NCBI GenBank assembly: GCA_021292165.1
Contig: JAHFWL010001019.1
Span: 62,001-126,000 of the forward strand
Reading direction: 5' to 3'
Source: Shinisaurus crocodilurus
Taxonomy: Eukaryota > Chordata > Lepidosauria > Squamata > Shinisauridae
Length of the DNA stretch: 64,000 bases
A program made the translations under genes and the position numbers. Below the pieces are notes generated by a model. That model was not told the DNA's origin and did no database searches. It saw nothing but the letters and a program-made list of their open reading frames with translations. Below, piece by piece: positions 43,595-53,309 of this stretch (positions are counted from its first letter, which is position 1; each line of letters begins with the position of its first letter).

Positions 43595-43858
43595 ATTTCA
43601 AAGTTCAAATAAAAGTAAGGCAAATCTAATGTTATTGTTTTGAAAATTCCCATTAGAATCCTGGAAATGAAGACTGATCTGAAGAAATGATTTCTATTAC
43701 TAAAACAATGTGTCTGGCAAGGAACTTTTTGTCAGGAGTGATTACAACGGGAGGGAAAACAGCCAGCATCTAGTGATATTAAAACTGAAATCCAAATTAA
43801 TGCAGCTAAGATGATGTAAAACAGGTATTTAACAGTATAACAGCCAATCTGAAGAGAT
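43595..43858. other. No recognised feature
   Basis: Short spacer between two LTRs. Confidence 0.35.
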
Positions 43859-43863
43859 ACAAG

Positions 43864-44380
43864 TGTTAGGTTTTGCATGGGTAGAACGAAGATTGTCACC
43901 TGACCTGGAGGATGTCTCTTGAGGTGAAGTACACAAGGTCTTCAGTCACCAGACATAGTCTCAAGGTTTATGAGTCATAGACCTTGGGACAGATTTGGGG
44001 TAAACATGTTGTGATAAATAGGTTATATGACTGGTGAGTAATATCCTATTTATAGGTACAGGGTCTAGGGGTATAAAGACTGACACACTTGTTGACAGCC
44101 TCACTTCTTGACTTCCTGGCTCTCTGCTCTTGTTCTAGACTTCTACTTCAAGTCAGTCACTACTTCATCTCAGCCTTACCACTGGGGTCTTGGATTTGAA
44201 TCTGCAATCATGTAGTGAGTAAGAGATGCATTGCTTGCCTTAATCCCATGTAACTGGGTCTTACAAATAAACTCTTTAATCTTTATTAACTGCTGTTATC
44301 TCCTCCTTCTGTCTGCGTGACTGGGACTGAGGGTCACTGGCTAGGGAAGCTTTTGAACCCGGGTCAGTCCAGCTCTCACA
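43864..44380 (+). mobile_element. Solo LTR with exact 5-bp duplication
   Basis: The block starts tgttaggttttgcatgggta and ends cagctctcaca. It is flanked by acaag on both sides (43859-43863, 44381-44385). Inside are a TATA box (ggtataaag, about 44071) and an AATAAA (about 44266) in the order expected for U3-R-U5. TG...CA ends and a 5-bp duplication fit an LTR retrotransposon or endogenous retrovirus; the class cannot be decided without internal genes. It is a different family from 42748. Confidence 0.88.
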
Positions 44381-44539
44381 ACAAGTCCACAATTCTATCT
44401 CCCTTCTGCATAATGCAGAAATTGGTTTGAATATCAAATACAGGAAAGGATACACATTGACACTGTGTATGACAAGTATGTAGGCACATGAACAAAGGCA
44501 GGAGGGGCATTAAAATAAACATAAGAGATGCAAACTTAC

Positions 44540-44648
44540 CCTCTGATCCGTCACTGTTTTTGCTCCTTTTGTTTCTGCGGACAGCACCACGACTTTCCTC
44601 TCCATAGGGAGGCCTATCCTCAAGGGAGAAGAGATTCAGCAGTGGCAC
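44540..44648 (-). CDS. Candidate 109-bp internal coding exon
   Basis: The minus strand has ttaattatgtttcag, then 109 bases, then gtaagtttg, a good acceptor and donor. Only one of three frames is open: it reads VPLLNLFSLEDRPPYGEES then RGAVRRNKRSKNSDGSE, with one base left over. The other frames stop within 30 bases. The product would be a charged, basic stretch with a possible nuclear-localisation-like RRNKRSK. The host gene is not recognised. It would be spliced to a downstream phase-1 exon; the 33-bp candidate at 25565-25597 is compatible. Confidence 0.55.
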
Positions 44649-44907
44649 CTGAAACATAATTAAACAGAACATCAGGGTAGAAATAATAAGCACACACAAA
44701 GAAGGTTGCAGAAGATAGAATGCACAACAGTAAATCAGCAGTACAGAGCAATAAGGAGAGCCACCCTCTCCATTTGTTGTATTCCTCAGCTCTTTTCAGA
44801 GGCCTGGGCTGTAAGCTGTGGAAAACACTAGAAACAAATTACAGGAAGCGGCAACTGCAATTCACAATTTTTATTTGAAACAATCTTAAGAAGAAGTCAG
44901 AGGAAAT

Positions 44908-44970
44908 GCTGCCTTGGGTTCCAGTGTTGGGAAAAAGGCGGGATACAAATAAATATAACAACAACAACAA
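44908..44970 (+). repeat. SINE 3' tail fragment
   Basis: gctgccttgggttccagtgt then aaaaaggcgggatacaaata and (CAA)n. It matches the end of the 14123-type SINE. Confidence 0.65.
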
Positions 44971-45261
44971 ATGCATCAGGACAGCAATTCTCTGTTCTCC
45001 AGCTTTCCAAGTGGCACCTGACTGGAGGGGGTGGGGCGAGAAGGAGACAAGTACCCCAACATCAGCCAGACCAGAGCTCACAATCCAATTCACATTATTG
45101 GTCATCAGCCTGGATAACCAACAGAACCACAATAATTGCACCAGGCTCATGCAAAGTCCAGCAAAGCTCTCCAGGGCAGCCACGTTGACTGCTACATGTG
45201 GGATCAAAGGGGCTGCCCCTTTCTTTGAAAAGGTGAAACATGGCATCTTGAAATTTCTTTA

Positions 45262-45346
45262 CAGTGCAATCCTATGCATGTTTACTGGGAAATAAGTCCA
45301 ACTGTGCTCAACAGAACTTCTTTCTTAGTAAGTGTGTTTAGGATTG
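45262..45346. mobile_element. Short fold-back repeat, 'cctatgcatgttta' family
   Basis: tgcaatcctatgcatgttta on the left and gtgtttaggattgctg on the right are inverted ends; the interior has aaataagtcc and tagtaagtg. Confidence 0.65.
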
Positions 45347-46884
45347 CTGCCTTAATATGAAACTAGCACCTAAATTAAGCCATAACAAATCTGCAATAAA
45401 AAATGGAAGTGTCTTTCCAGTTTAATTTTATCATCACAAGGGCTTTCATTTAGAAACAGAAGGGAGAGATGCCAAGTGTAGCACAACTTCTTTATTTAGT
45501 TCTAGGCGGGCTATTAAAATGTTTGTTCCATATTGCTTTCAAGTATATTTAAATGTGTTTGCTCTCTTTGTTCTTAAAGGGCTGCTCTTGGAAGTACAAT
45601 AATGTCCTTACTCTCCTTTAAAGATGCTGTCAGCAGCTAGCAAAAGTTAAAAAGAAGACAGACAACTGGTCAGCAACCAAGCTAACAATCGTCAAGCAAA
45701 AGGACGTCTTTTTAAAAAACAGTCACCACTTGCAGAAGGCAAAGATTAGACAGTACCAACCCTGTCATTTCATCACCTTGGTTCATACACATGCTTTATG
45801 CTTCATGTAGAGGTCCCTGACACAATTTTGCAATTCCAAGTCCAAGGTTGTGGGTTAACACAAATACAAGTGCAATTCTAGGACACACACCCCAAACACA
45901 CACAGCAGGACTGACCATAAGAAGCAGCAATGGAAATAACTAATTTGCTAACGCTTTGCTAGAGCTTAGCTATCCCATTGAGGCCAACAGACAAATTGTG
46001 AGAAAAGCAGGTTAGCCTCTCAACATCAGGCTTAGTAACATAGAAATGTACCTTCAGCAAACTCTCCCACATTTATTTTCAGAATTAATGGACACGGAAT
46101 ACTGAAGACAGAAACTATGTAATATTCAAACAGATATAACAGAGCACCAGGATTCTTTGGCACACACTTTTCTTTTCTTTTCTTTTCTGGTAACAGCATG
46201 GACTGCAACTTAGTGCATCATGGGCTATAAACGCATTACACAGGTGCTGAAGGGAGTATATAATTTCAAAAAGACTAAGAGACCTCAACTGTGAGGAATG
46301 TGTGATCCCCTTAGGGAGGTCACTCCACCCCAGATTTTACTTCTTATCCTCCACCTGCTTGAAGTTGCAATACCCAAATAAATTTAAGATAAAGGAACTG
46401 TTTTCCTATTTTAAAAAGTTAGCATTTGGGCTCAGGAACAAGCAAGCAACAGGTTTTTAATTCTGTGAGCCAGAATTTGTCCTTCACTTAACAGAATGGA
46501 GAACAGAGTATAGAACTGAATCCTGACAAAGCAGAGATGCTCTAGGTAGGCAATGTAACTGATCATGAGGGGATATTCAACCTGTGCTGGATGGGGTTGC
46601 ACACTCCATTAAAGATCAAATTCATTGCATAGGAGTGCTTGAGTAGGTGTCATCTGTAGCTCAGAGCATCACCTTCCAACTACATTTGGTACCTCCAGCT
46701 GGAGCCCCTCCTGGGGAAAAAGGGCCACTGTTATCCATCATTAGGAATTCCCAGACTTGATTAATGCATTATATAGGGTTGCCTGAGGTTCTGAACTGGT
46801 TCAAAATACAGCAGCTAGGTGGTTAATTAACCCTGACATAATGAGCACATTTCACCTGTGCTTAAAGATAATTCATTTGCTCCT
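45347..46884. other. No recognised feature
   Basis: 1.5 kb of AT-rich sequence; (TTTTC)n at about 46169-46189. No ORF over about 60 codons is notable. Confidence 0.45.
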
Positions 46885-46889
46885 GAGCA

Positions 46890-47638
46890 CACTGCGACGA
46901 CAGGGCCCTTACACTTTAGGACCCGACTAGGACCCGACGCATAAACCCTTCTCAGGCTAAGCACCAACACTTAAAAACCTGAGGGGAGGGTCAAATGAAA
47001 CCTTTCCCCTACCAATGAGGGAAAAGATTAATACAGGTTATTAAGGATCTATTTTAAATCTATGATACGGTGGGTACAAAGGTGTGTGTAGATTTAAAAG
47101 TAATGCAGGTTAATAATGCCAAGCTGACACGTAGGATTTTGGTAGCAAACAAAATAAAAATAAGTTTATTTTAATTCTCAAAATCTTAGTTCCAGAAAAT
47201 AACTTTAAACCTGCTTACCCCAAACACTTTGTAATTAACCTAAGTCCCTATAACTCTAAATACTTTCACTCTTCAGACAAGCACCGATTTCTCTTAAAAC
47301 TCCTGACAGACAAGACACGAATAACTCCAACTAACCTAACTGCACAACTCCCTAACCACTCAACACACACTCTCCACACACTACTCCACACTAACTAACT
47401 CTGACATCTTTCAGACACTCCTTATATACTCCTCCCCCCCCTTTCCAAGACATCACAAACCACACCCACTCAGTTCAACATTCTATACTCACTAAACATA
47501 CTAATGCAGACATACACCCGGGAACTGAATTGTGGGGTTACGCCACACACACTCTCATAGGTAGAGCTCACAGGGCTCTGTGGTTTGGGAGCTGGGAGAA
47601 AGGAAACAACAACAGTCAACCTAACCTACCCATGACAA
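46890..47638 (-). mobile_element. Probable solo LTR
   Basis: On the minus strand a TATATAAGG box (about 47430) is followed about 260 bp later by AATAAA (47170-47165), the U3-R-U5 layout. The boundaries are set by gagca at 46885-46889 and 47639-47643. The ends are then ttgtcatggg and cgcagtg, not a clean TG...CA, so boundaries may be off by a base or two. Repeated ctaac-type words occupy the R-U5 zone near 47330-47400. No coding region is present. Confidence 0.55.
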
Positions 47639-48153
47639 GAGCATCAATTAATTTTCTCCTACAACCAGATCACTGCTGCCATGCCTCCCACAACACACCA
47701 GCTTAACAGTGTGCCCTGGCATGGGAATGAATACTGTGAAGAAAAGCATACAGAGAGTTCCTGTGTCCCTTCCCATCACACACATATAAATAAATGTACA
47801 GTAATCCCAGCCGGAGGCTGGGAATCTCCTGTGAATGTACATAGTTTCTCCTGGGGGCTCTGGGTCACCTCAGAGTCTAAGACATATTCGCATGCAAATG
47901 TCCACCAAGCACTCTAGCTATGGTCAGGAATTAACCCTTCTGATACCTAGGAGCCACCACCCCCTCCCCTGCCTAGCCTGGACGAAATTGATCATGATTG
48001 GCCAGGTGACAGTCAGGCTATCGAGGGGAGGGGCAGGAGAAAATCCATACGGTCAGCCGTGGCTTCTGAGTTTTGTTGTTGTTCTGGACATGAGGAAGCG
48101 CGGAGCAGGGGACTGTGGCTGAGGCAAGTCCCAGGAAGAACAACCCCCAAGCT

Positions 48154-48165
48154 AATGTGTAAATG
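48154..48165. repeat. Target duplication of non-LTR insert, left
   Basis: aatgtgtaaatg, repeated exactly at 48801-48812. Confidence 0.88.
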
Positions 48166-48800
48166 TTTTTCCTTTGGCTGATTGGGTGGGCCGTCTTAAA
48201 GGGATTCCTAAGAAGGATAGAGTATGTGATTGCAATTCAGTATCAGTTGAAGATATAACTCACATACTCTTACAGTGTTCAATTTATAATGATCTTAGAA
48301 TTAAATATATTTCTCCATTGATAAAACCATTGAAGGGAAGGTCATCATTTGCAAAGGTATGTTTCCTGTTGTCTAATGTTGACAAGTATATATCCTATAG
48401 AACATCCAAATTCCTTGTAAATGTTTTACAAATGTATACTGTAAAAACCTAATGTTATACGGGAAGTTATTTAGTTTCTGAGCGTCTGTTGACTGGGTTT
48501 TGATCGTGTGTGGTGGCGGATTGCTGTGATGCAATAAAGTTGTTGTTGTTGTGATGCTCCCTTCATGCAATTCATGCGTGAAGGGGACTCTGACAGCCAT
48601 AAATGTGAAATTTTTAATCATATTTGTAATGATGTCACTGTTTTAGCCTGTCTGTATGTGCATATGTATGCTTTTTAAACTTTGGGTATCCAATGTTTTA
48701 ACCCTTTTTTCCCTTTTAATTCACCTGTACTGCTGGCCCCAGCGGGGCGTGCCACAGCCTGGTTGGCTAGTGCACATACAAATAAAATTGAATTGAATTG
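48166..48800 (+). mobile_element. 5'-truncated non-LTR retrotransposon, (TTGAA)n tail
   Basis: The insert begins within a polymerase C-terminus. The open frame at 48174-48452 reads MADWVGRLKGIPKKDRVCDC, then NSVSVEDITHILLQCSIYND. This is a C-x1-C then H-x4-C pattern typical of the Cys-rich end of several LINE clades. A 3' UTR with a (TTG)n stretch (about 48538-48556) follows, then aaataaaattgaattgaatt. Exact 12-bp duplications bound it. The clade is undecided (possibly Vingi). Confidence 0.75.
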
Positions 48801-48812
48801 AATGTGTAAATG
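48801..48812. repeat. Target duplication of non-LTR insert, right
   Basis: Exact copy of 48154-48165. Confidence 0.88.
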
Positions 48813-49166
48813 CCTGGGTGAGATTTAGCTTTGATGTTTTGTAGCTCTGACTGTGTGTAGCAAAGGTATTCCATTCTGCCAATTTCACTTTCCTTACCTC
48901 CCCACCTAATTTGTAACTGACTAACACAAAATAAACTTTATTTCACTTTCCCTTGTGTGTAGTTTCTCTGCTGGTCCGGTGCAAATTCCAGTGCCTAAGG
49001 CTCAGGCCGGGTTCAGAGTGCAGTAATTTGGGGATGGCAGAATCAAGGCTGACAATTTGTAGCCTCTGATCTCTCGTCCAGAATCAAAGGACTGGTTGCA
49101 GTCCTTCACAAATACTAACTGGGAAAGCCCTGCGGTTATCATGGCAGCCAGGAAATCCTGAGCCGC

Positions 49167-49284
49167 CCCTAACCTACCTCACAGGGTTGTTGTGAGGATA
49201 AAATGGAGAGGAGGAGGAGGATTATGTAAGCCGCCTTGGGTTCCTTGCAGGAAAAAAGGCGGGGTATAAATATAATAAATAAAT
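49167..49284 (+). mobile_element. 5'-truncated tRNA-derived SINE
   Basis: Only the 3' half is present: cctaacctacctcacagggt, gaggataaaatggagagg, gccgccttgggttccttgca, then ggtataaatataataaataa. The tail abuts the next LTR. Confidence 0.88.
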
Positions 49285-50171
49285 TGTGGAGAAACGAGCC
49301 TTTGGGGGTACACACACCTCAGGTGTGAACCGGCTGGGGTGGGGTGTGCATAGTTAGCGTGTAGAGAAAAGAGTTTTTAGGGTTCCTGCATGCATGCATG
49401 CAGGCGCGCACACACACACACACACACACACGCCTCCTCATGAGTAAACCAGGTGGGGGCTGGGAGGAAGCAAAAGGTGCATGGAACATGAGATGGGGCC
49501 TGGCGTCTAGAAGTCTGGAGGAGCCAGGCTGAGGGCATTCATATGCAGATAGTTCAAGCCATGACTCACAGTTCCCTTTCCCCTGCCTGGCCAGTTTCCT
49601 TCCCCCTGCATGGCCAGGTGAAATTCAAATTGATTGGCTGAAGCAAGAAGGCTACAGAAAAGGGGGAGGGGGAAGAGCTATTTCCCCACGTGTAAGCCTT
49701 TGTTCTTGGTCAGTCTTGGTCTTAGTCTTTTGGGTGCCTGCCTGGCGGTTGGAGCCATGCCAGGCCAGCGAGGGGCCCGAGCCTTTAGGGGGGGGGCCCT
49801 CAGGAATCGACCCCAGGCAGCCCCTGGCTGGTTTGAAGGCACTGGTGAAAGCAAGCCTTGTAAGAGTTTACCCATCTTGAACCTTCGGGTAGGTGTGGTA
49901 ATTCTCTATCGGGCGGCAAGGCTGTGCTGGATCTAACCCTTTGAAGAAGACACCCTCAGGTAACAGGTGTGTGCTTGAGAGATTTTAAGGAATCAGGTTT
50001 TCTTATTTTGCAGCTTTACTGTGTACCAAAGTGTCTCTCTCTATATATTGTGTGCTTCTCTTATTTGCCTAATCTTGTTGTAAATTGCTACCAGAAATAA
50101 ACCTTGTCTTGGTTTCACCCCAAATGGGTTTTGTAGTGCTCTGTGAGTTCAGTATCTAAATCCAGGTTACA
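49285..50171 (+). mobile_element. Probable LTR, related 5' end
   Basis: It starts tgtggagaaacgagcctttg, like the 5' end of the LTR at 42748-43594. It has AATAAA at about 50096-50101 and ends ccaggttaca. Flanks are taaat (49280-49284) and gaaat (50172-50176), matching at four of five bases. An (AC)n run lies at 49404-49431. The 3' end differs from the gtccttcaca form, so it may be a subfamily or the boundary may be wrong. Confidence 0.55.
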
Positions 50172-50282
50172 GAAATATGAAGGCGAGTCCCTAAACAGAG
50201 ATCCAAGTAGGAATGCAGACAGCTGAGGCTGGCAGTCTGGTATCTTGAGATCTCAGAGGGTCTTGGTTCCTTTGCCAGTAGG

Positions 50283-50412
50283 CAAGGGTGGGGTGGTGGC
50301 GGGTCAGCCAGCCCCCCCTTCCGGGCCACATGGTGGCAAGTGCTGGGTTTCCTTTGGAATAGGAAAGGGTGGGAGTCTGGCGGGTCAGCCAGCCCCCCCC
50401 TCTTCCTCCACA
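50283..50412. repeat. Two imperfect tandem units
   Basis: gggtggggtggtggcgggtc then agccagccccccc recurs about 79 bp later as gggtgggagtctggcgggtc then agccagccccccc. The intervening sequence is unrelated between units. Confidence 0.7.
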
Positions 50413-50436
50413 TAAATAAAATAAAATAAAATAACA

Positions 50437-50513
50437 GTGGCTGGTTGGCCACTGTGTGAACAGAAGGCAGGACTAGCTTCGGTCTGATCCAGCATAGCAC
50501 TTCTTATGTTCTT
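50437..50513 (+). repeat. LINE/SINE tail, 'ggccactgtgtgaacag' family, copy 2
   Basis: ggctggttggccactgtgtg, then ggtctgatccagcatagcac and cttatgttctta, as at 20332-20418. Confidence 0.6.
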
Positions 50514-50752
50514 ACTTTTCTGAACCTCTCAGCAGTGTTAGAAACCATTGACTTTAACAAGGACTGGTATGGTTGGCACTATTTTTATGTTTCTCTACTT
50601 ATGCCTGGAGCAGTGTTCTCCCACCTTGGGTCCCCAGATGTTTTTGGCCTACAACTCCCAGCATGCTCCAGCCAGCGGAGAGAGGAAGAAAAGGGAGAGG
50701 AAGAAACCCATTTCACATACAGGCAAACTGAGGAAGCAGGCAATGACTGAGT

Positions 50753-50762
50753 GAGTGAGAGT

Positions 50763-50799
<37 letters not shown>
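50753..50799. repeat. (GA)n microsatellite
   Basis: gagtgagagtgagagtgag, then about twelve uninterrupted GA units. Preceded at 50610-50680 by one arm of a 'catctggag'-type MITE (ccccagatgtttttggccta, caactcccagcatg). Confidence 0.9.
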
Positions 50800-50802
<3 letters not shown>

Positions 50803-51159
50803 CCGGCAAGCATTAAGCAGGAGGAATTTAGCTAAGAACATGTGTTCTAAGGCATTAATTTGCACCACCAAAAGGAAGGAAAGGATTTTTAAACCCACAT
50901 GTTCAGAATGAGACTGAGATGCATTAAACAGCAAAACAAAATGGATTCCAAGCATGGTCCTCAATGAGATTCATTAGTTAAGGCAAGGAAAATAGAGGTC
51001 AAAAACAGGCCGAAATTTACCAACAGTTCAACCCACCAATACCAACACCCCAGCCAATTTATCCAGAGTAACAACACAGAGATAGCAATTTCTAGCAGAG
51101 CTTGCTTCTCCAGCACTGAAAGTAAAAGAGAGGAGAGGGGGAGAAACCCCATTTCTCTC

Positions 51160-51240
51160 ACACATATGCATGTTTATATCAGAGTAAGTCCCATTGAATT
51201 CAGTGAGACTTATGTCTGAGTAGACCTTCATAGGATTGCT
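51160..51240. mobile_element. Short fold-back repeat, 'cctatgcatgttta' family
   Basis: cacatatgcatgtttatatc on the left, gagtaagtcccattgaattc inside, and cataggattgct on the right. Confidence 0.6.
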
Positions 51241-51442
51241 CTATATATGTGATCATTTAAAAGCACATGGGGCACTTGGCACACACAAGCAAATAATCAA
51301 TGCTGATTATGATTATAATAATAATTATTATTATCAATTATTATCACAAAAACAACAATAATAATGAAAATGAGAGGGAGAAGGAGAAGGAAGAAGTATC
51401 CTCTTAATTTACTGAAGCACTGTAAATTGAAAAGGATTTATA

Positions 51443-51696
51443 CACACAGTCCCCATGTTACGAACAAGTTCCGTTCCTAAGAATGTCCTTAAGTTGAATT
51501 TGTATGTAAGTCAGAACACCCTAGTGTTCTACAGGGGAAAAACCCAGCATTTACACAAATTGCATAACTTATGCAAATTGCGTAGTATACTACACTATGT
51601 ACGCTACGTAAACGACGTAGTGCTGGGGGACCAGGAAGTCCATTCTTAAGTATGAGTTGTCTGTAAGTCGGATGAACTTAACTCGGGGACTGCCTG
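51443..51696. mobile_element. pogo-like MITE with TA duplication
   Basis: cacacagtccccatgttacg on the left and, reversed, caggcagtccccgagttaag on the right, flanked by TA (51441-51442, 51697-51698). Internal arms (cctaagaatgtccttaagtt against ccattcttaagtatgagtt) are also mirrored. The element is 254 bp and non-coding. Confidence 0.75.
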
Positions 51697-51956
51697 TATT
51701 AAGGATAAAATCTGCCCACACCAGGCGCGCACACACACACACGCACACACACTCATCAAATAACGCAAATCACACACACACAGACACGAAGCCCAAATAC
51801 ATTTTTACACAATATGGCAGCAGACTTACCTAAATGCATTCCCCTGACCCCTATTTCTTCAGTCACAGCCCCATGGAAAGATTTTTAAATGAATTGATTG
51901 GACTCTTGTGGGAATGGATTAAAAAAAAAAATTAAAAAAAATCTGTGCTGAGGGAA

Positions 51957-52051
51957 ATCATAGAATCATAGAAAAGTAGAGTTGGCCATCCAATACAAGG
52001 CCATCGAGTCCAACCCCCTGCTCAATGCAGGAATCCAGGTCAAAGCATCCC
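51957..52051 (-). repeat. Extra CR1 3' tail, tandem to the next copy
   Basis: The 95 bp from atcatagaatcatagaaaag to ccaggtcaaagcatccc is a second CR1 3' end directly before the one at 52052. The orientation is the same and it holds a small insertion (ggccatccaata). Confidence 0.85.
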
Positions 52052-52832
52052 TAGAATCATAGAAAAGTAGAATTGGAAGGGGCCTACAAGGCCATTGAGT
52101 CCAACCCCCTGCTCAATGCAGGTATCCAGGTCAAAGCATCCCTGACAGATGGCTGTCCAGCTGCACCTTGAATGCCTCCAGAGTGGGAGAGCCCACCACC
52201 TCCCTAGGTAGTTGGTTCCATTGTCTTATTGCTCTGACAGTCAGGAAATTTTTCCTGATGTTTAGGTGGAATCTGGGTTCCTGTAACTTGAGCCCATTAT
52301 TCCATGTCCTGCAAACTGGGATGATCGAGAAGAGATCCTGGCCCTCCTCTGTGTGACAACCCTTCAAGTACTGGAAGAGTGCGATCATATCTCCCCTCAG
52401 TCTCCTCTTCTGAAGGCTAAACAGGCCCAGTTCTTTCAGTCTCTCCTCATAGGGCCTTGTTTCCAGTCCCTGTATCATCTTTGTTGCCCTCCTCTGAACC
52501 CTCTCCAGTTTGTCTACATCCTTCTTAAAGTGTGGTGCCCAGAACTGGACGCAGTACTCAAGATGAGACCTAACTAGTGCCGAGTAAAGGGGAATGATCA
52601 CTTCCTGTGATTTGGAAGCTATACTTCTATTAATGCAGCCCAAAATAGCATTTGCCTTCTTTGCAGCCACATCACATTGCTGGCTCATATTCAGTTTGTG
52701 ATCTACCACAATTCCAAGATCCTTCTCACTTGTAGTATTTGTTGAGCCAAGTGTCTCCCATTCTGTAACACTGCATTTGGTTTCCTTTCCCTAGGTGCAG
52801 CACTTGGCATTTATCCCTATTAAATTTCATTC
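52052..52832 (-). mobile_element. CR1 LINE, 5'-truncated
   Basis: The 3' UTR and the reverse transcriptase C-terminus are present, with a 192-codon open frame (52709-52131) from [20 protein letters not shown] to [16 protein letters not shown]. The copy stops at 52832 after the [15 protein letters not shown] block. Confidence 0.9.
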
Positions 52833-52899
52833 GCAATATCTGTTTAGCATATGGCCTGATGTCATCTGATGGAGAGAGAGGGTTTTGATCTCCCAGAGT

Positions 52900-53110
52900 A
52901 GCATCTGGTGAGGAGGTCAAAGCCACTACAGATGACGGGGAGAATGAGTCAGAACAATAATTCTGTCCTCAAAAGCAAGCTTGGAATGCAGGCTGCCAAC
53001 GTGTCCATTGGTTAATGGTATCTTCCCACTGCAGCAGGTACACTTTTTGAAGGCGTTGGAGGTCACGTGCCCCAGAGGGGCAAAAACCGAGAACTCAGGG
53101 AAAATAGGAA
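52900..53110 (-). pseudogene. Possible third DIRS-like gag fragment
   Basis: Within the frame 53180-52926 the minus strand reads NAFKKCTCCSGKIPLTNGH. It resembles KAAFRKCMRCGAKLPPADRH of the copy at 10052. The following Cys residues expected in a CLxCLG block are replaced. The match is short and could be chance; it suggests a more diverged member of the same family. Confidence 0.3.
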
Positions 53111-53309
53111 CAAACAAATGAACAAACAAACAAATGAAAGAAAGACTCAGAATGTTCCAAATACTGCTAGTCATTGTCATTGCTAGTCATTGTGTCTGCA
53201 TTTGTCATTGCAGACAAAAAGAAACTGGAAGGCAGGTGGGAGCCACACCTGCAGTGTGTGCAGAGGGGGTGGGCGGTACTCCTGCTTAAATTCTCTAGAA
53301 TGTTCTGAA

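Larger units (their letters stand above)
47735..49110 (+). mobile_element. Solo LTR split by a non-LTR insertion
   Basis: It begins tgtgaagaaaagc and ends ggttgcagtccttcaca. It is flanked by aatac on both sides (47730-47734, 49111-49115). AATAAA lies at about 48933. Removing the 48166-48800 insert and one 12-bp duplication leaves about 729 bp, close to the 847 bp of the sister LTR at 42748. No internal coding sequence is present. Confidence 0.82.

Noticed and set aside
51810..51900. Possible exon with donor at 51831 (minus)
   Set aside because: A gtaagt-like site exists but the adjacent frames contain stops and no acceptor is visible.
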